Shown here: one piece after another, positions 16,467-24,898 of the stretch
How positions within the stretch are numbered: the stretch's first letter is position 1
Layout: every line of letters begins with the position of its first letter
From: Candidatus Cloacimonadota bacterium
GTDB taxonomy: Bacteria; UBA4055
Direction: 5' to 3'
Length of the DNA stretch: 32,076 bases
NCBI GenBank assembly: GCA_002742935.1
Contig: PDON01000040.1
Coordinates: 1-32,076, forward strand
Notes under the pieces: model-generated
Told to the model about the DNA's origin: nothing
Database searches by the model: none
Seen by the model: only the letters and a program-made list of their open reading frames with translations
Made by a program: the position numbers and the translations under genes

Positions 16467-18242
16467 TTATTTCAAAACTCTTTTTTTCAATAAATATAGT
16501 TCCCTCAATAATTGTTCATCCATCTCCTCTTGAAACTTGAGGCGATTAGAGACCTTATCTTTTTTTGATAGAAATTTAGATTCTTCAAGTTTTGCTGATA
16601 TATTTGAAAAAGCCAATAAAAGCTTCTCTTTCCCCTCTATACTACTTGAAAAGTAGATCTCCTCCTGCCTTGAAACATAATCTTGAAAAAAAAGTTTTAA
16701 CCCATCATCATCTATCAATGATAGTATATCAATAAATTTTGTTGACTCTCCATCCTCAAACTGTTCATATATTATGGAAAATATCTTTTTTGAATATATA
16801 TTGGAAAAGTATGATTCATCAAAAAGTTTTAAAGATTTAATCAAAATCTCATTATCACTTAACATCAGATACAGAAGGTTAAACTCCACTTCATCATTTC
16901 CAAAACCAGATGAATAAACCTTTTTTGTATCCTCTTCCGCTTTAAACCTTTTAGATCCTCTTTTAAAAGGTTTTTCGAGATAACCTTCAATAGTTGACCT
17001 ATTTAAATTAAGTAACTCAGAGATCTCATTTAGCATTAGATCCTTTACCAACTTATTGGTTAATAGAGAAAAGAAGGGATCCAAACTGTTTAAATATCTA
17101 ATTTTATCTTCAGAGGAGTCAAAAGAGCCAAACTTTATATTATAAAATTGAAGAAGAGAGAGAGAGTTCTCAATTAGAAGATCCATCTTCTCCTTTCCTC
17201 CAGCTTTAAGAACAGAATCGGGATCTTCACCTTCCGGAAGATTAACTACTCTTACCTCTATCCCTTTGTCAAGAATAAGTGATGCAGATTTTAATGAAGC
17301 CTTAACACCAGCTTTATCTCCATCAAAAATAATTGTAACCTTACTTACATTTCTCTTTAAAATTTTAACATGCTGCTCTGTAAGTCCAGTTCCACACAAT
17401 GCTATACAGTTTTTATATCCAAAATTAAACATCTTTATTTGATCTAAATTACCCTCAACCAGTATTGCTGAATCAAGCTTTCTGATAGATTCCAGAGAGT
17501 GGTAAAAACCAAAAAAGATACTGCTTTTATTGTATATCTCAGTTTCGGGAGAGTTTAAATATTTAGCAACCTGATCACTGTCACCAAGATCTCTTCCACT
17601 AAAAGCTACTACATCCCCGGTAATGTCGTAAATGGGGAAAACAACCCTGTTTCTGAAAAAATCATAGTAGTTTTCACTCTTACCTTTCTTTAAAAAACCC
17701 GCTTCAAAAAGAAAATTTTCTCCATACTTTGATATTAGATCTTTATTATCTGAAAGAAAGTTCCAAAAGTCGGGAGCGTAACCTATCTTGAAAAAATTTA
17801 TAGTATTGTTATCTAACTCTCTTTTCTCTAAAAAAGATATAAGTTCTCTACTTTTTGAGTTTTGTATAGTATTAAAATATATTTTTGCAACATCTCTGTA
17901 AAGATCTTTTAGCATAGTTATTTTATCGGTATCTTTTTTTCTATAGTTGTTTGTTTCAACTATATCAATACCATACTTTGCAGCCAATAATTTTACAGAG
18001 TCCTGCCATGGTATTCTATCATACTCAGTAATAAACTTTATTGCATTACCTGATATTCCACAACCAAAACATTTAAAGATCTGTTTGTTTTCAGATACCA
18101 TAAAAGATGCTGTTTTCTCATCGTGGAAAGGGCAACTGGCTTTGTAATTAGCCCCTGCCCTTCGCAAATCTATCCTTTCGGATATAATATCCACTATGTT
18201 TGTGGTTTGTAAAACTTTATCTATCTGTTCTTTAGGTATCAT
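16467..18242 (-). CDS. dnaG: DNA primase
   Basis: The 591-aa replication primase synthesises RNA primers at the fork. Its zinc-binding site is C37, H40, C58 and C61 (CPFH and CFGCG), positioned as in E. coli. The catalytic core follows, with a TOPRIM centre formed by E263 (LVEGNLD) and the FDGDKAG pair D307 and D309. The C-terminal 150 residues are the helicase-interacting helical region and are poorly conserved, as usual. It lies 2 bp after the dCMP deaminase stop, in an operon led by gltX. No rpoD follows it, unlike the classical macromolecular-synthesis operon. Confidence 0.95.
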   Translation of the reverse strand: MIPKEQIDKVLQTTNIVDIISERIDLRRAGANYKASCPFHDEKTASFMVSENKQIFKCFGCGISGNAIKFITEYDRIPWQDSVKLLAAKYGIDIVETNNYRKKDTDKITMLKDLYRDVAKIYFNTIQNSKSRELISFLEKRELDNNTINFFKIGYAPDFWNFLSDNKDLISKYGENFLFEAGFLKKGKSENYYDFFRNRVVFPIYDITGDVVAFSGRDLGDSDQVAKYLNSPETEIYNKSSIFFGFYHSLESIRKLDSAILVEGNLDQIKMFNFGYKNCIALCGTGLTEQHVKILKRNVSKVTIIFDGDKAGVKASLKSASLILDKGIEVRVVNLPEGEDPDSVLKAGGKEKMDLLIENSLSLLQFYNIKFGSFDSSEDKIRYLNSLDPFFSLLTNKLVKDLMLNEISELLNLNRSTIEGYLEKPFKRGSKRFKAEEDTKKVYSSGFGNDEVEFNLLYLMLSDNEILIKSLKLFDESYFSNIYSKKIFSIIYEQFEDGESTKFIDILSLIDDDGLKLFFQDYVSRQEEIYFSSSIEGKEKLLLAFSNISAKLEESKFLSKKDKVSNRLKFQEEMDEQLLRELYLLKKRVLK

Positions 18243-18244
18243 TT

Positions 18245-18712
18245 CTAATAATTTTGTGTATTATTACTAAAGTACTCAAGCTTTATACCTGCAATTGAGA
18301 ACATTTTTTCACTCTCATCGCCTGCATGGTACTTCTTTTCACAAACAACCCTTTTTATTCCACAATTTATTATGAGCATAGCACAAGTTCTACAAGGTGT
18401 CATTCTACAATACAGTGTTGCATTATCTATAGAAACGCCAAGCTTGGCAGCTTGACATATTGCATTTTGCTCAGCATGTACAGTTCTCATACAATGCTCG
18501 GTTACGGAACCATCCTCATGAACAATCTTTTTTAGCTGATGACCAACATCATCACAATGATCAAGCTTTCTGGGTGATCCCGCATATCCGGTTGCAAGAA
18601 TTTGAGAATCTCTCGCAATAACACAACCAACCATTCCCCTGTTACAGGTTGATCTCTTGGCAACAGAGTTCATAACCTCCATAAAATACTCATCCCAAGT
18701 TGGTCTAGCCAT
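18245..18712 (-). CDS. dCMP deaminase (ComEB family)
   Basis: The 155-aa zinc enzyme deaminates dCMP to dUMP, feeding dTTP synthesis, which fits the nearby tmk. The zinc ligands and catalytic Glu are H79 and E81 (HAEQNA) and C107 and C110 (TPCRTC). The N-terminal RPTWDEYFMEVMNSVAKRSTC motif is typical of the family, and C23 and H73-C74 could form a second metal site seen in some members. It lies between gltX (11-bp gap) and dnaG (2-bp gap), so it is co-transcribed with both. Confidence 0.92.
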   Translation of the reverse strand: MARPTWDEYFMEVMNSVAKRSTCNRGMVGCVIARDSQILATGYAGSPRKLDHCDDVGHQLKKIVHEDGSVTEHCMRTVHAEQNAICQAAKLGVSIDNATLYCRMTPCRTCAMLIINCGIKRVVCEKKYHAGDESEKMFSIAGIKLEYFSNNTQNY

Positions 18713-18723
18713 TAAAAGCTCCT

Positions 18724-20160
18724 CTAAAATATTTGTTTTGATAATCTCTTCTTTATCTCATCTTTTCCAAATATATCGAGAATGAGATCAAGATCGGGAC
18801 CATGCTGCTCTCCGGTTAATCCAACTCTAACAGGCATCCAAAGCATCTTCCCTTTAATTTTATTCTCTTTGCCAATAGAGTTAATCATTTTTTTACAGCT
18901 ATCACCGGAAAAATCAATACTCTCTAGACCTTCAACTATTTTTGAAAAGAGAATTTGAGAAGATTCCTCTCTAATCATATTTAGATTATCTCCCTCAATT
19001 TCTACCTGATCTTTGAAAAAAATCAAACTTTGATCAACTATCTCTTTAGCTTTGTTTACTCTTGTTTTAAGAGCTTCTATAACCTTTAAAACCTTCTCCT
19101 TCTCTTCAGTGTCAATTCCTGCTTTATCAAATTCGGGTTTCAACATATCAAAAAGTAGATTTGTATCATAATCTCTAAGATATTGAGAATTTATCCAATC
19201 AAGCTTTACATAGTCAAAAACAGCGGCACTCTTATTTATTCTTGATGCCGAAAACTCCTCAATCAATTCATCCATTGTAAACAATTCTCTATCTCCCGAA
19301 GGATGCCATCCAAGAAGAGCAACATAGTTTACAAGAGCCTCTTTTAATATACCTTTCTCTTTAAAACTCTCAACGCTAACATCTCCATGCCTTTTGGAAA
19401 GTTTCTTTCTTTCACTGTTTACAAGCAAAGGTAGATGAACAAAAGTTGGAGACTCCCAGCCAAAAGCTTTATAGAGAGCAACATGAAGCGGAGTAGAAGG
19501 TATCCACTCCTCTCCCCTTATTACATGAGATATTTTCATCAAGTGATCATCAACAATATTTGCTAAATGGTAGGTAGGGAATCCATCACTTTTCAAAAGA
19601 ACTTGATCAGCAATAGTATCCGATTCAACCTGTATATTTCCATATACCATATCATCAACTTCAACTTTATCTTTTGTTAAAGGAACTTTAAACCTTACAA
19701 CATATTTTTCACCATTATTTATCCTCTCCTCTATCTCTTCAGGAGAGAGCTTTCTACATCTTCTGTCATATTGAGGTTGAGGAACTTTCTGTTTCTGCTG
19801 CTCCTCTCTCATCTTTTCCAGATCCTCGGAACTACAGAAACATTTATAGGCAAACCCCTTATCTTCAAGTTCTTTACAATAGCTTCTATAAATATCTGTT
19901 CTTTCACTTTGAACATAAGGACCAAAATCTCCACCTTTTTGTGGTGATTCATCAAACTCTATTCCTGCCCACTCCATACTTGAAATTAAATTCTCTACTG
20001 CACCCTCAACAAATCTACTTTGATCTGTATCCTCAACTCTTAAAATTAGTTTCCCGCCATTTTTTTTAGCAAAAAGAAAGTTGTAAAGTGCAGATCTTAA
20101 ACTTCCCACATGAATATATCCTGTTGGTGAAGGTGCAAATCTAACTCTAATATTATCCAT
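18724..20160 (-). CDS. gltX: Glutamyl-tRNA synthetase
   Basis: The 478-aa class I synthetase charges tRNA-Glu. The HIGH-type motif is PSPTGYIHVGSLR (H17) and the KMSKS-type loop is KLSKR (253-257). A zinc-type cluster, C107, C109, Y131 and C135, lies in the insert around KCFCSSEDLEK and YDRRCRKL. The anticodon-binding C-terminal half is present, so the length is normal (about 470-490). It may be discriminating or not; this cannot be read directly. It is the first gene of the gltX, dCMP deaminase, dnaG group and lies downstream of the terminator at 20184-20206. Confidence 0.95.
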   Translation of the reverse strand: MDNIRVRFAPSPTGYIHVGSLRSALYNFLFAKKNGGKLILRVEDTDQSRFVEGAVENLISSMEWAGIEFDESPQKGGDFGPYVQSERTDIYRSYCKELEDKGFAYKCFCSSEDLEKMREEQQKQKVPQPQYDRRCRKLSPEEIEERINNGEKYVVRFKVPLTKDKVEVDDMVYGNIQVESDTIADQVLLKSDGFPTYHLANIVDDHLMKISHVIRGEEWIPSTPLHVALYKAFGWESPTFVHLPLLVNSERKKLSKRHGDVSVESFKEKGILKEALVNYVALLGWHPSGDRELFTMDELIEEFSASRINKSAAVFDYVKLDWINSQYLRDYDTNLLFDMLKPEFDKAGIDTEEKEKVLKVIEALKTRVNKAKEIVDQSLIFFKDQVEIEGDNLNMIREESSQILFSKIVEGLESIDFSGDSCKKMINSIGKENKIKGKMLWMPVRVGLTGEQHGPDLDLILDIFGKDEIKKRLSKQIF

Positions 20161-20183
20161 CTATTTTCCTCCAATTAGAAAAC

Positions 20184-20206
20184 AAAAAAACCGGTAGTTA
20201 ACCGGT
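20184..20206 (-). terminator. Terminator of the response-regulator gene
   Basis: Two copies of the self-complementary ACCGGT (20190-20195 and 20201-20206) flank a 5-nt loop. On the minus strand they are followed by seven T (20190-20184). It lies just past the response-regulator stop and before gltX. Confidence 0.8.
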
Positions 20207-20231
20207 AATTTTGTTACATATATCTCTTTTT

Positions 20232-20597
20232 TTAAAGACCAAGCTTCTCTTCTATTCTTTCTAAATCTCTTGCCAGATTAGGGTAGCTTATAGGCTTTGT
20301 GTGAAAAGAGAAAAGAAGTTTATTAAACTCATCATCTCTCTTTAGAATATTATCTATAGAGTAACCGGAGATCATTATAATCTCTAAATTAGGTTTTTTA
20401 GCTTTGAAAGTTTTTACAATTTGTCTTCCATTTATATTTCCTAACTGATAATCCGTTATAAGAACATCATAATCATCAATCATTTCAATAGCTTGCTTGT
20501 CATTTGTAGTAGTTTTACACTCGTAATTAAATAGTTCAATATTTGCCTTAACAGTCGTTAAGGTAGCCATATCATCATCTATAACAAGAATTTTCAT
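20232..20597 (-). CDS. Stand-alone response-regulator receiver domain (CheY-like)
   Basis: The 121-aa protein is a complete receiver domain with no output domain. The acidic pocket is D7, D8 and D9, the phosphoacceptor is D49 (VLITDYQ), the switch Ser is S77 (MISGY) and the conserved Lys is K101 (TKP). All catalytic residues are intact. It probably acts by protein-protein contact, like CheY or a phosphorelay shuttle. The partner kinase is not in the window. It has its own sigma-70 promoter and terminator, so it is monocistronic and divergent from hcp. The start has a GGGGGAG ribosome binding site 3 bases upstream. Confidence 0.9.
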   Translation of the reverse strand: MKILVIDDDMATLTTVKANIELFNYECKTTTNDKQAIEMIDDYDVLITDYQLGNINGRQIVKTFKAKKPNLEIIMISGYSIDNILKRDDEFNKLLFSFHTKPISYPNLARDLERIEEKLGL

Positions 20598-20641
20598 TGC
20601 TCCCCCGGTTATTTAAAATCTGAAATATTCAGCTAAGAATG

Positions 20642-20670
20642 AAAATACACAAAAATGAAGCGATAGTCAA
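20642..20670 (-). promoter_or_regulatory. Sigma-70-type promoter of the response regulator
   Basis: On the minus strand, TTGACT (20670-20665) is separated by 17 nt from TATTTT (20647-20642). This is near-consensus, 45 nt upstream of the start codon. Confidence 0.65.
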
Positions 20671-20741
20671 GCTTTTTGATTTTTAAATTATAGCAAAAAA
20701 TTAAATATTTCTACCATAAAAAAATTATCAAATATTTGTTT

Positions 20742-20757
20742 TGTAACATAGGTTACA
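20742..20757. promoter_or_regulatory. Crp/Fnr-type operator before hcp (TGTAAC-N4-GTTACA)
   Basis: A perfect 6-4-6 palindrome sits 77 nt upstream of the hcp start. A possible -10 (TTAAAT, 20778-20783) would place the operator centre near -41, the position for class II activation by Crp/Fnr proteins. The half-site differs from FNR (TTGAT) and CRP (TGTGA) and resembles sites described for HcpR- and DNR-like nitrosative-stress regulators. Which protein binds it is inference. Confidence 0.65.
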
Positions 20758-20833
20758 GAAATAAAATGAAAACACACTTAAATTTAAGATGTCCATTTAA
20801 ATAACTATTAGAAACGAGTAGAGAGGTAAAATT

Positions 20834-22474
20834 ATGAGTATGTTTTGTTTTCAATGTCAAGAAGCCGCAGGTGGAAAAGGATGTTCAATAAAAGGGGTAT
20901 GTGGAAAAGAGGAGTCCACTGCCAACCTTCAAGATCTTTTGATCTATGTTTCAAAGGGGATCTCTGTTATATCAACACAATTGAGATCTAAGGATATTGA
21001 GTTTGATAAGGAGTTGGTAGACAAGTATATAATGGAAGCTCTTTTTGTTACCATTACAAATGCAAATTTTGATAATGCAGCAATTTTAAACAAAATTAAA
21101 GAGGGTTTAAAGATAAGATCTGAAATCTCAAAGCTTACCTCAATAGAAAACCCTCATGATTGCGTAACTTGGACTCCAAATAGTGATCAAGATTTTTACA
21201 ACAAATCCAACACCATTGGTGTACTTGATACAGAAAATGAGGATGTAAGATCTTTAAGAGAACTTGTTATTTACGGCCTTAAAGGTATGGCAGCTTATGC
21301 AGAACATGCAATCAATCTAAAATTTTCAAAAGATGAGATAGGTGAGTTTGCTCAGAGGGCTTTGGCGGCTACTTTAGATGATTCACTTTCTGTAGATGAG
21401 TTAGTAAGCCTTGTTCTGGAAACAGGTAAAAATGGTGTTGAAGTTATGGCTCTTCTGGATAGTGCTCATACTTCAACTTTTGGAAACCCTGAAATAACAG
21501 AGGTTAACTTAGGCGTTAGATCAAATCCGGGTATTTTGGTTTCCGGTCACGACCTTACTGATATGAAACAACTTTTAGAGCAAACTAAGGGAACGGGTGT
21601 TGATATCTATACCCATAGTGAAATGCTTCCTACTCACTACTATCCTGAATTTAAAAAATATGATCATTTGGTTGGAAATTACGGTAATGCTTGGTGGAAA
21701 CAGAGAGAAGAGTTCCCTACTTTCAACGGACCTATACTCTTTACTACAAACTGTATAGTTCCTCCAAAAAAAGGTGTTGAGTATGCCGGAAAGATCTTCA
21801 CCACAGGTTCTTCAGGACTGGAAGGAGCTACACATATCTTCCCTGACGAAAACGGTAAAAAAGATTTCTCTCCAATTATAGAGATGGCAAAGAACTCAAA
21901 ACCTCCTCAAGAGATTGAGAGTGGAAAAATTATTGGTGGTTTTGCTCATAATCAGGTTATATCACTTGCAGATAAGGTTGTAGAAGGCGTAAAGAGTGGA
22001 GCTATTAAAAAGTTCTTTGTTATGGGTGGATGTGACGGAAGAATGAAATCGAGAGATTATTACAAAGAGTTTGCCGAAAAACTTCCAAATGATACAATTA
22101 TCTTAACAGCAGGATGTGCCAAGTATAGATACAACAAACTCAATCTTGGAGACATTGGTGGAATCCCTAGAGTTTTAGATGCAGGTCAATGTAACGATTC
22201 ATACTCTTTAGCTGTTATAGCACTCAAACTTAAAGAGGTGTTTGAACTAGATGATGTAAATGATCTTCCTATTGCCTACAATATTGCATGGTACGAGCAA
22301 AAAGCTGTTATTGTGCTTCTAGCTCTATTATACCTGGGAGTTAAAAATATACATTTAGGTCCAACATTACCGGCATTCCTATCTCCAAATGTTGCTAAGG
22401 TTCTCGTAGAAACATTCGGAATTAGTGGAATAGGTGATCCTGACGATGATGTAAAACAGTTTATGAGTGCTTAA
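20834..22474 (+). CDS. hcp: Hydroxylamine reductase / hybrid cluster protein
   Basis: The 546-aa cytosolic metalloprotein reduces hydroxylamine and, more physiologically, nitric oxide to N2O. The N-terminal cysteines C5, C8, C17 and C23 have the C-x2-C-x8-C-x5-C spacing of strict-anaerobe Hcp, which holds a [4Fe-4S] cluster rather than the facultative [2Fe-2S] type. The hybrid-cluster cysteines are C307 (TTNCIVPP), C400 (GGCDGR), C428 (AGCAKY) and C453 (GQCNDS), spaced as in Desulfovibrio Hcp. The WYEQKAV segment supplies the Glu ligand. The start has AGAGAGG upstream. It is monocistronic, with a terminator at 22502-22542. No hcr reductase gene lies beside it. Regulation is probably through the palindrome at 20742. 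Confidence 0.95.
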   Translation: MSMFCFQCQEAAGGKGCSIKGVCGKEESTANLQDLLIYVSKGISVISTQLRSKDIEFDKELVDKYIMEALFVTITNANFDNAAILNKIKEGLKIRSEISKLTSIENPHDCVTWTPNSDQDFYNKSNTIGVLDTENEDVRSLRELVIYGLKGMAAYAEHAINLKFSKDEIGEFAQRALAATLDDSLSVDELVSLVLETGKNGVEVMALLDSAHTSTFGNPEITEVNLGVRSNPGILVSGHDLTDMKQLLEQTKGTGVDIYTHSEMLPTHYYPEFKKYDHLVGNYGNAWWKQREEFPTFNGPILFTTNCIVPPKKGVEYAGKIFTTGSSGLEGATHIFPDENGKKDFSPIIEMAKNSKPPQEIESGKIIGGFAHNQVISLADKVVEGVKSGAIKKFFVMGGCDGRMKSRDYYKEFAEKLPNDTIILTAGCAKYRYNKLNLGDIGGIPRVLDAGQCNDSYSLAVIALKLKEVFELDDVNDLPIAYNIAWYEQKAVIVLLALLYLGVKNIHLGPTLPAFLSPNVAKVLVETFGISGIGDPDDDVKQFMSA

Positions 22475-22501
22475 ATCTACAGATATTAAGTAAAGTAAAA
22501 T

Positions 22502-22542
22502 AAAAAAGAGGGTGTCTTAAAAATTTGACACCCTCTTTTTTT
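22502..22542 (+). terminator. Rho-independent terminator of hcp
   Basis: The arms AAAAAAGAGGGTGTC (22502-22516) and GACACCCTCTTTTTT (22527-22541) pair perfectly around a 10-nt loop and are followed by T. It starts 27 bp past the hcp stop. Confidence 0.92.
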
Positions 22543-22604
22543 ACAATCTAACCTTTAAGCTTTCATGTAAAGAACACAACTTCCTTCATAAAAATTACTG
22601 ATAG

Positions 22605-22620
22605 TGGCATAGAATTTGTA
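22605..22620 (+). promoter_or_regulatory. Sigma-54-type promoter of flgB
   Basis: TGGCAT-AGAAT-TTGTA fits the -24/-12 consensus TGGCAC-N5-TTGCA, with the GG and G at correct spacing. The predicted start is near 22631, 21 nt before the flgB ATG. Confidence 0.75.
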
Positions 22621-22651
22621 CAATAGACAAGTGGTAAATTATGGAGTGAGT

Positions 22652-23065
22652 ATGAAACTAAAAGATTTTCTACTAAACAATACACAACTTCCAACAGTTA
22701 GAAGCAGTCTAAATGCCTACTCACTAAGGCAAAGATCTATTGCAGACAATATTGCAAATGTTGAAACTCCCGAGTTTAAAAAAACAAAGGTAAATTTTGA
22801 AGAGCTTTTTATGGAAGCTCTAAAAGAGAAAAACTCACCACTGGTTAAAACAGATGAAAAACATCTTCCGGAAAAACTAAAAGCTTTAAATGTAGATGCT
22901 AAAGTTGAAGAGGTTAAAGATGACAACTACTCAAATGGGATAAACAGTGTTAACTTAGAAGAAGAGATGGCAAATTTAGCAATCAATCAAATAAAGTTTG
23001 AGGCTATGTCAAAGTTGGCAAAAAAGCAATTCTCTCTTTTAAAGTCTGCAATATCAGGAAGATAG
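22652..23065 (+). CDS. flgB: Flagellar basal-body rod protein FlgB
   Basis: The 137-aa proximal rod protein starts at the ATG at 22652, which has GGAG 5 bases upstream; an upstream in-frame TTG (22616) falls inside the promoter and is rejected. The rod signature RQRSIADNIANVETPEFKKTKVNFEE is at about 28-53, and the C-terminal helix (EEEMANLAINQIKFEAMSKL) is the other half of the coiled coil. FlgB sits at the base of the flagellar rod above the MS ring. It opens the flgB, flgC, orf, fliE group behind its own sigma-54-type promoter. Confidence 0.93.
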   Translation: MKLKDFLLNNTQLPTVRSSLNAYSLRQRSIADNIANVETPEFKKTKVNFEELFMEALKEKNSPLVKTDEKHLPEKLKALNVDAKVEEVKDDNYSNGINSVNLEEEMANLAINQIKFEAMSKLAKKQFSLLKSAISGR

Positions 23066-23088
23066 AACAAGATGTGTTTTTACTGTTA

Positions 23089-23104
23089 TGGCACGGAATT
23101 TGTA
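23089..23104 (+). promoter_or_regulatory. Sigma-54-type promoter of flgC
   Basis: TGGCAC-GGAAT-TTGTA has an exact -24 element and a one-base mismatch at -12. It lies 23 bp past the flgB stop, with a predicted start near 23115. The 16-nt site matches the flgB promoter at 14 positions. Confidence 0.78.
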
Positions 23105-23151
23105 ATATAAAAATTTAGAGAAAAGTAATTAAAAGTTTAATTGGAGCAATC

Positions 23152-23649
23152 ATGAATTTTAAACGAAACTTTTTTAACAGTATAGAGATCTCAGCAACAG
23201 GTTTGCACGCTCAAAGAAAAAGAATGGATGCCATTGCTTCAAATATAGCTAATGTTAACACTACAAGAACAGAAGAGGGTACTCCCTACAAAAGACAGGT
23301 AACTGTTTTTACTGAAAATGTTAAGGTTAACAGATTTAGCGATCTTCTTGAAGATGAAAGAACACAACTAAAAACGACAGATCCAAATCATCTTAAAGTT
23401 GAAGAGCATATAATCTGGAATGATACACTTTCAGGAGTCAGGGGTGAAAATGTAGAGGTTGAGAATCCTTATAAATCTATTTATGATCCCTCTCACCCCG
23501 ATGCAGATGAGAATGGATATGTTTTAGTTCCCGATATAAATATAGTTAGTGAAATGAGCGATATGATTGCAGCTTCAAGGGCGTATGAAGCAAATACCAC
23601 AGCAATTAATGCTGCAAAGGGTATGGCTAAAAATGCACTCTTGATTTAG
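23152..23649 (+). CDS. flgC: Flagellar basal-body rod protein FlgC
   Basis: The 165-aa proximal rod protein has the N-terminal rod motif LHAQRKRMDAIASNIANVNT (about 19-38). Its C-terminal helix EMSDMIAASRAYEANTTAIN is diagnostic of FlgC and FlgG-type rod proteins, and the short central region fits FlgC. The length is slightly above the enterobacterial protein (134 aa) because of a longer middle region. It is preceded by its own -24/-12 promoter even though flgB is only 86 bp upstream. Confidence 0.93.
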   Translation: MNFKRNFFNSIEISATGLHAQRKRMDAIASNIANVNTTRTEEGTPYKRQVTVFTENVKVNRFSDLLEDERTQLKTTDPNHLKVEEHIIWNDTLSGVRGENVEVENPYKSIYDPSHPDADENGYVLVPDINIVSEMSDMIAASRAYEANTTAINAAKGMAKNALLI

Positions 23650-23686
23650 ATTGAAATTAATATTATTTTAGGATGAGAGAGAGACT

Positions 23687-23917
23687 ATGAACTCTGTTAA
23701 TGTAAATAGTAGCACAGTAACACAAAATAGTGTTGGAATAAATGCCCTAAATAATAGTTCAGCAAAAATGGATACAAAAACGGGCGGAATGAGTGCAAGA
23801 GAGAAGGACAATTTATTAATATATGACAAGAGCAGAGACTATAACACCTATGGTTTTACCGGAAAAGTTAACAGAGAGCACTACTATTTAGGTAAAAATT
23901 TTGATGTAACAGTTTAA
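23687..23917 (+). CDS. Unrecognised 76-aa protein between flgC and fliE
   Basis: The start ATG at 23687 follows a GAGAGAGA stretch and the gene ends 9 bp before fliE, so it is clearly in the flagellar operon. The protein is hydrophilic, with no signal peptide or membrane segment. The first 40 residues are rich in Asn, Ser, Val and Thr, and the rest is charged and aromatic (YDKSRDYNTYGFTGKVNREHYYLG). I recognise no family. The N-terminal VNVNSSTVTQN pattern is reminiscent of disordered export-type N-termini of flagellar proteins, so a rod-associated or exported factor is possible. Confidence 0.65.
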   Translation: MNSVNVNSSTVTQNSVGINALNNSSAKMDTKTGGMSAREKDNLLIYDKSRDYNTYGFTGKVNREHYYLGKNFDVTV

Positions 23918-23926
23918 GGACTTATT

Positions 23927-24262
23927 ATGATAAATAATCCAAACGACATAAACAGACTGGATCTTGCAAATCAGATCAAAGATATTAGAGAAAACAAGCT
24001 AACTGACTTAAAATCACAAACAGATGCAGTTGACAGTAATAAGGAAAGTTTTAAGGATATGCTTAAAGGGTTTGTTGGCGATGTCAACAAAATGCAAAAA
24101 AAAGCAGACGATTCTGTTAATAAACTTGCCACCGGAGAGATAACTGATGTACATGATGTGATGATAAAGGTTGAGGAAGCAAACCTTTCTTTCTCACTTA
24201 TGATGGAGATAAGAAATAAGATTGTTGAAGGGTATAAAGAGGTTCTTCGTACCAATGTTTAG
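23927..24262 (+). CDS. fliE: Flagellar hook-basal body complex protein FliE
   Basis: The 111-aa protein joins the MS ring to the rod. The conserved C-terminus is present (DVHDVMIKVEEANLSFSLMMEIRNKIVEGYKEVLR), as is the FKDMLKGFVGDVNKMQKKAD helix before it. AAGGA precedes the ATG. In most bacteria fliF and fliG follow directly; here the operon stops and a kilobase of non-coding DNA begins. Confidence 0.92.
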   Translation: MINNPNDINRLDLANQIKDIRENKLTDLKSQTDAVDSNKESFKDMLKGFVGDVNKMQKKADDSVNKLATGEITDVHDVMIKVEEANLSFSLMMEIRNKIVEGYKEVLRTNV

Positions 24263-24730
24263 ATCAATCACCTCTACATGTTGATTGCAACCTTTAATTT
24301 TGTCTACATTTTTATACTTACAATCTCTTTTAAAAGGTTGTAAGGGAGATAGAAGACCGAAGACAGAAGAGGTGTCGCTTCGCTCTTTTATTTAGATAAT
24401 AGTTATAAATAATGTTGAAGAACTGAAAGTTTTCTATTCTGTTAGATTAAAATCTTTGTTCTATTTTTATATAAATAAAGCTGAAATTAGTAAAAGTTTT
24501 AAGATTTTTATCAAAACCTATAAACTACCGATAAGTTTCGTATTACTGCGTCATCACCTTTTTATCTTCAAATCACTTAGGCTTGCTAGGCTCAAATCAC
24601 ATAAAAATTTAATTCCTTGTACTACTCGTTTCTAGCCTGTCTAAATTTTTGGAAAGTTTTTTATCAAAAATAAGCAAAAACATAATTGGGGCATAAAGCC
24701 CTGAACTCTTTACCATTATTGATGATGGAG

Positions 24731-24850
24731 ACTCAAACCCTTGACGGGTTTACCGATTCCACCGCTATATTGGTAATGGAGGTTTGCTTCACACCCTTCC
24801 TTTATAAGATACCAACTTTAGTAGTTATGATAAAATTAACTAGTATAATA
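24731..24850. repeat. Diverged intergenic repeat module, copy A
   Basis: It shares GGTAAT-GAGGTTTGCTT (24772-24789) and the AAATTAACTA-TATAATA end with the copy at 28145-28260, plus ACTCA at its start. It contains a small stem AAACCC-TTGAC-GGGTTT. It may be the remnant of a non-autonomous element. Confidence 0.5.
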
Positions 24851-24870
24851 GCTTACCATTATTAGGACTC

Positions 24871-24898
24871 TGTACCCTGAGGTTACTCAAAGGGTACA
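24871..24898. repeat. REP-like hairpin, copy 1
   Basis: TGTACCCT (24871-24878) pairs with AGGGTACA (24891-24898). An inner GAG/CTC extends the stem past one bulge. It is nearly the same sequence as the reverse complement of the element at 28060-28085. Confidence 0.65.

Noticed and set aside
16453..16476. TTTGAAA/TTTCAAA hairpin at the end of dnaG as a terminator
   Set aside because: The stem has a single G-C pair and overlaps the stop codon, with no T-run after it on the minus strand.
24568..24600. 9-bp direct repeat TCAAATCAC as a target-site duplication
   Set aside because: Only 15 bp lie between the copies, too short for an element.
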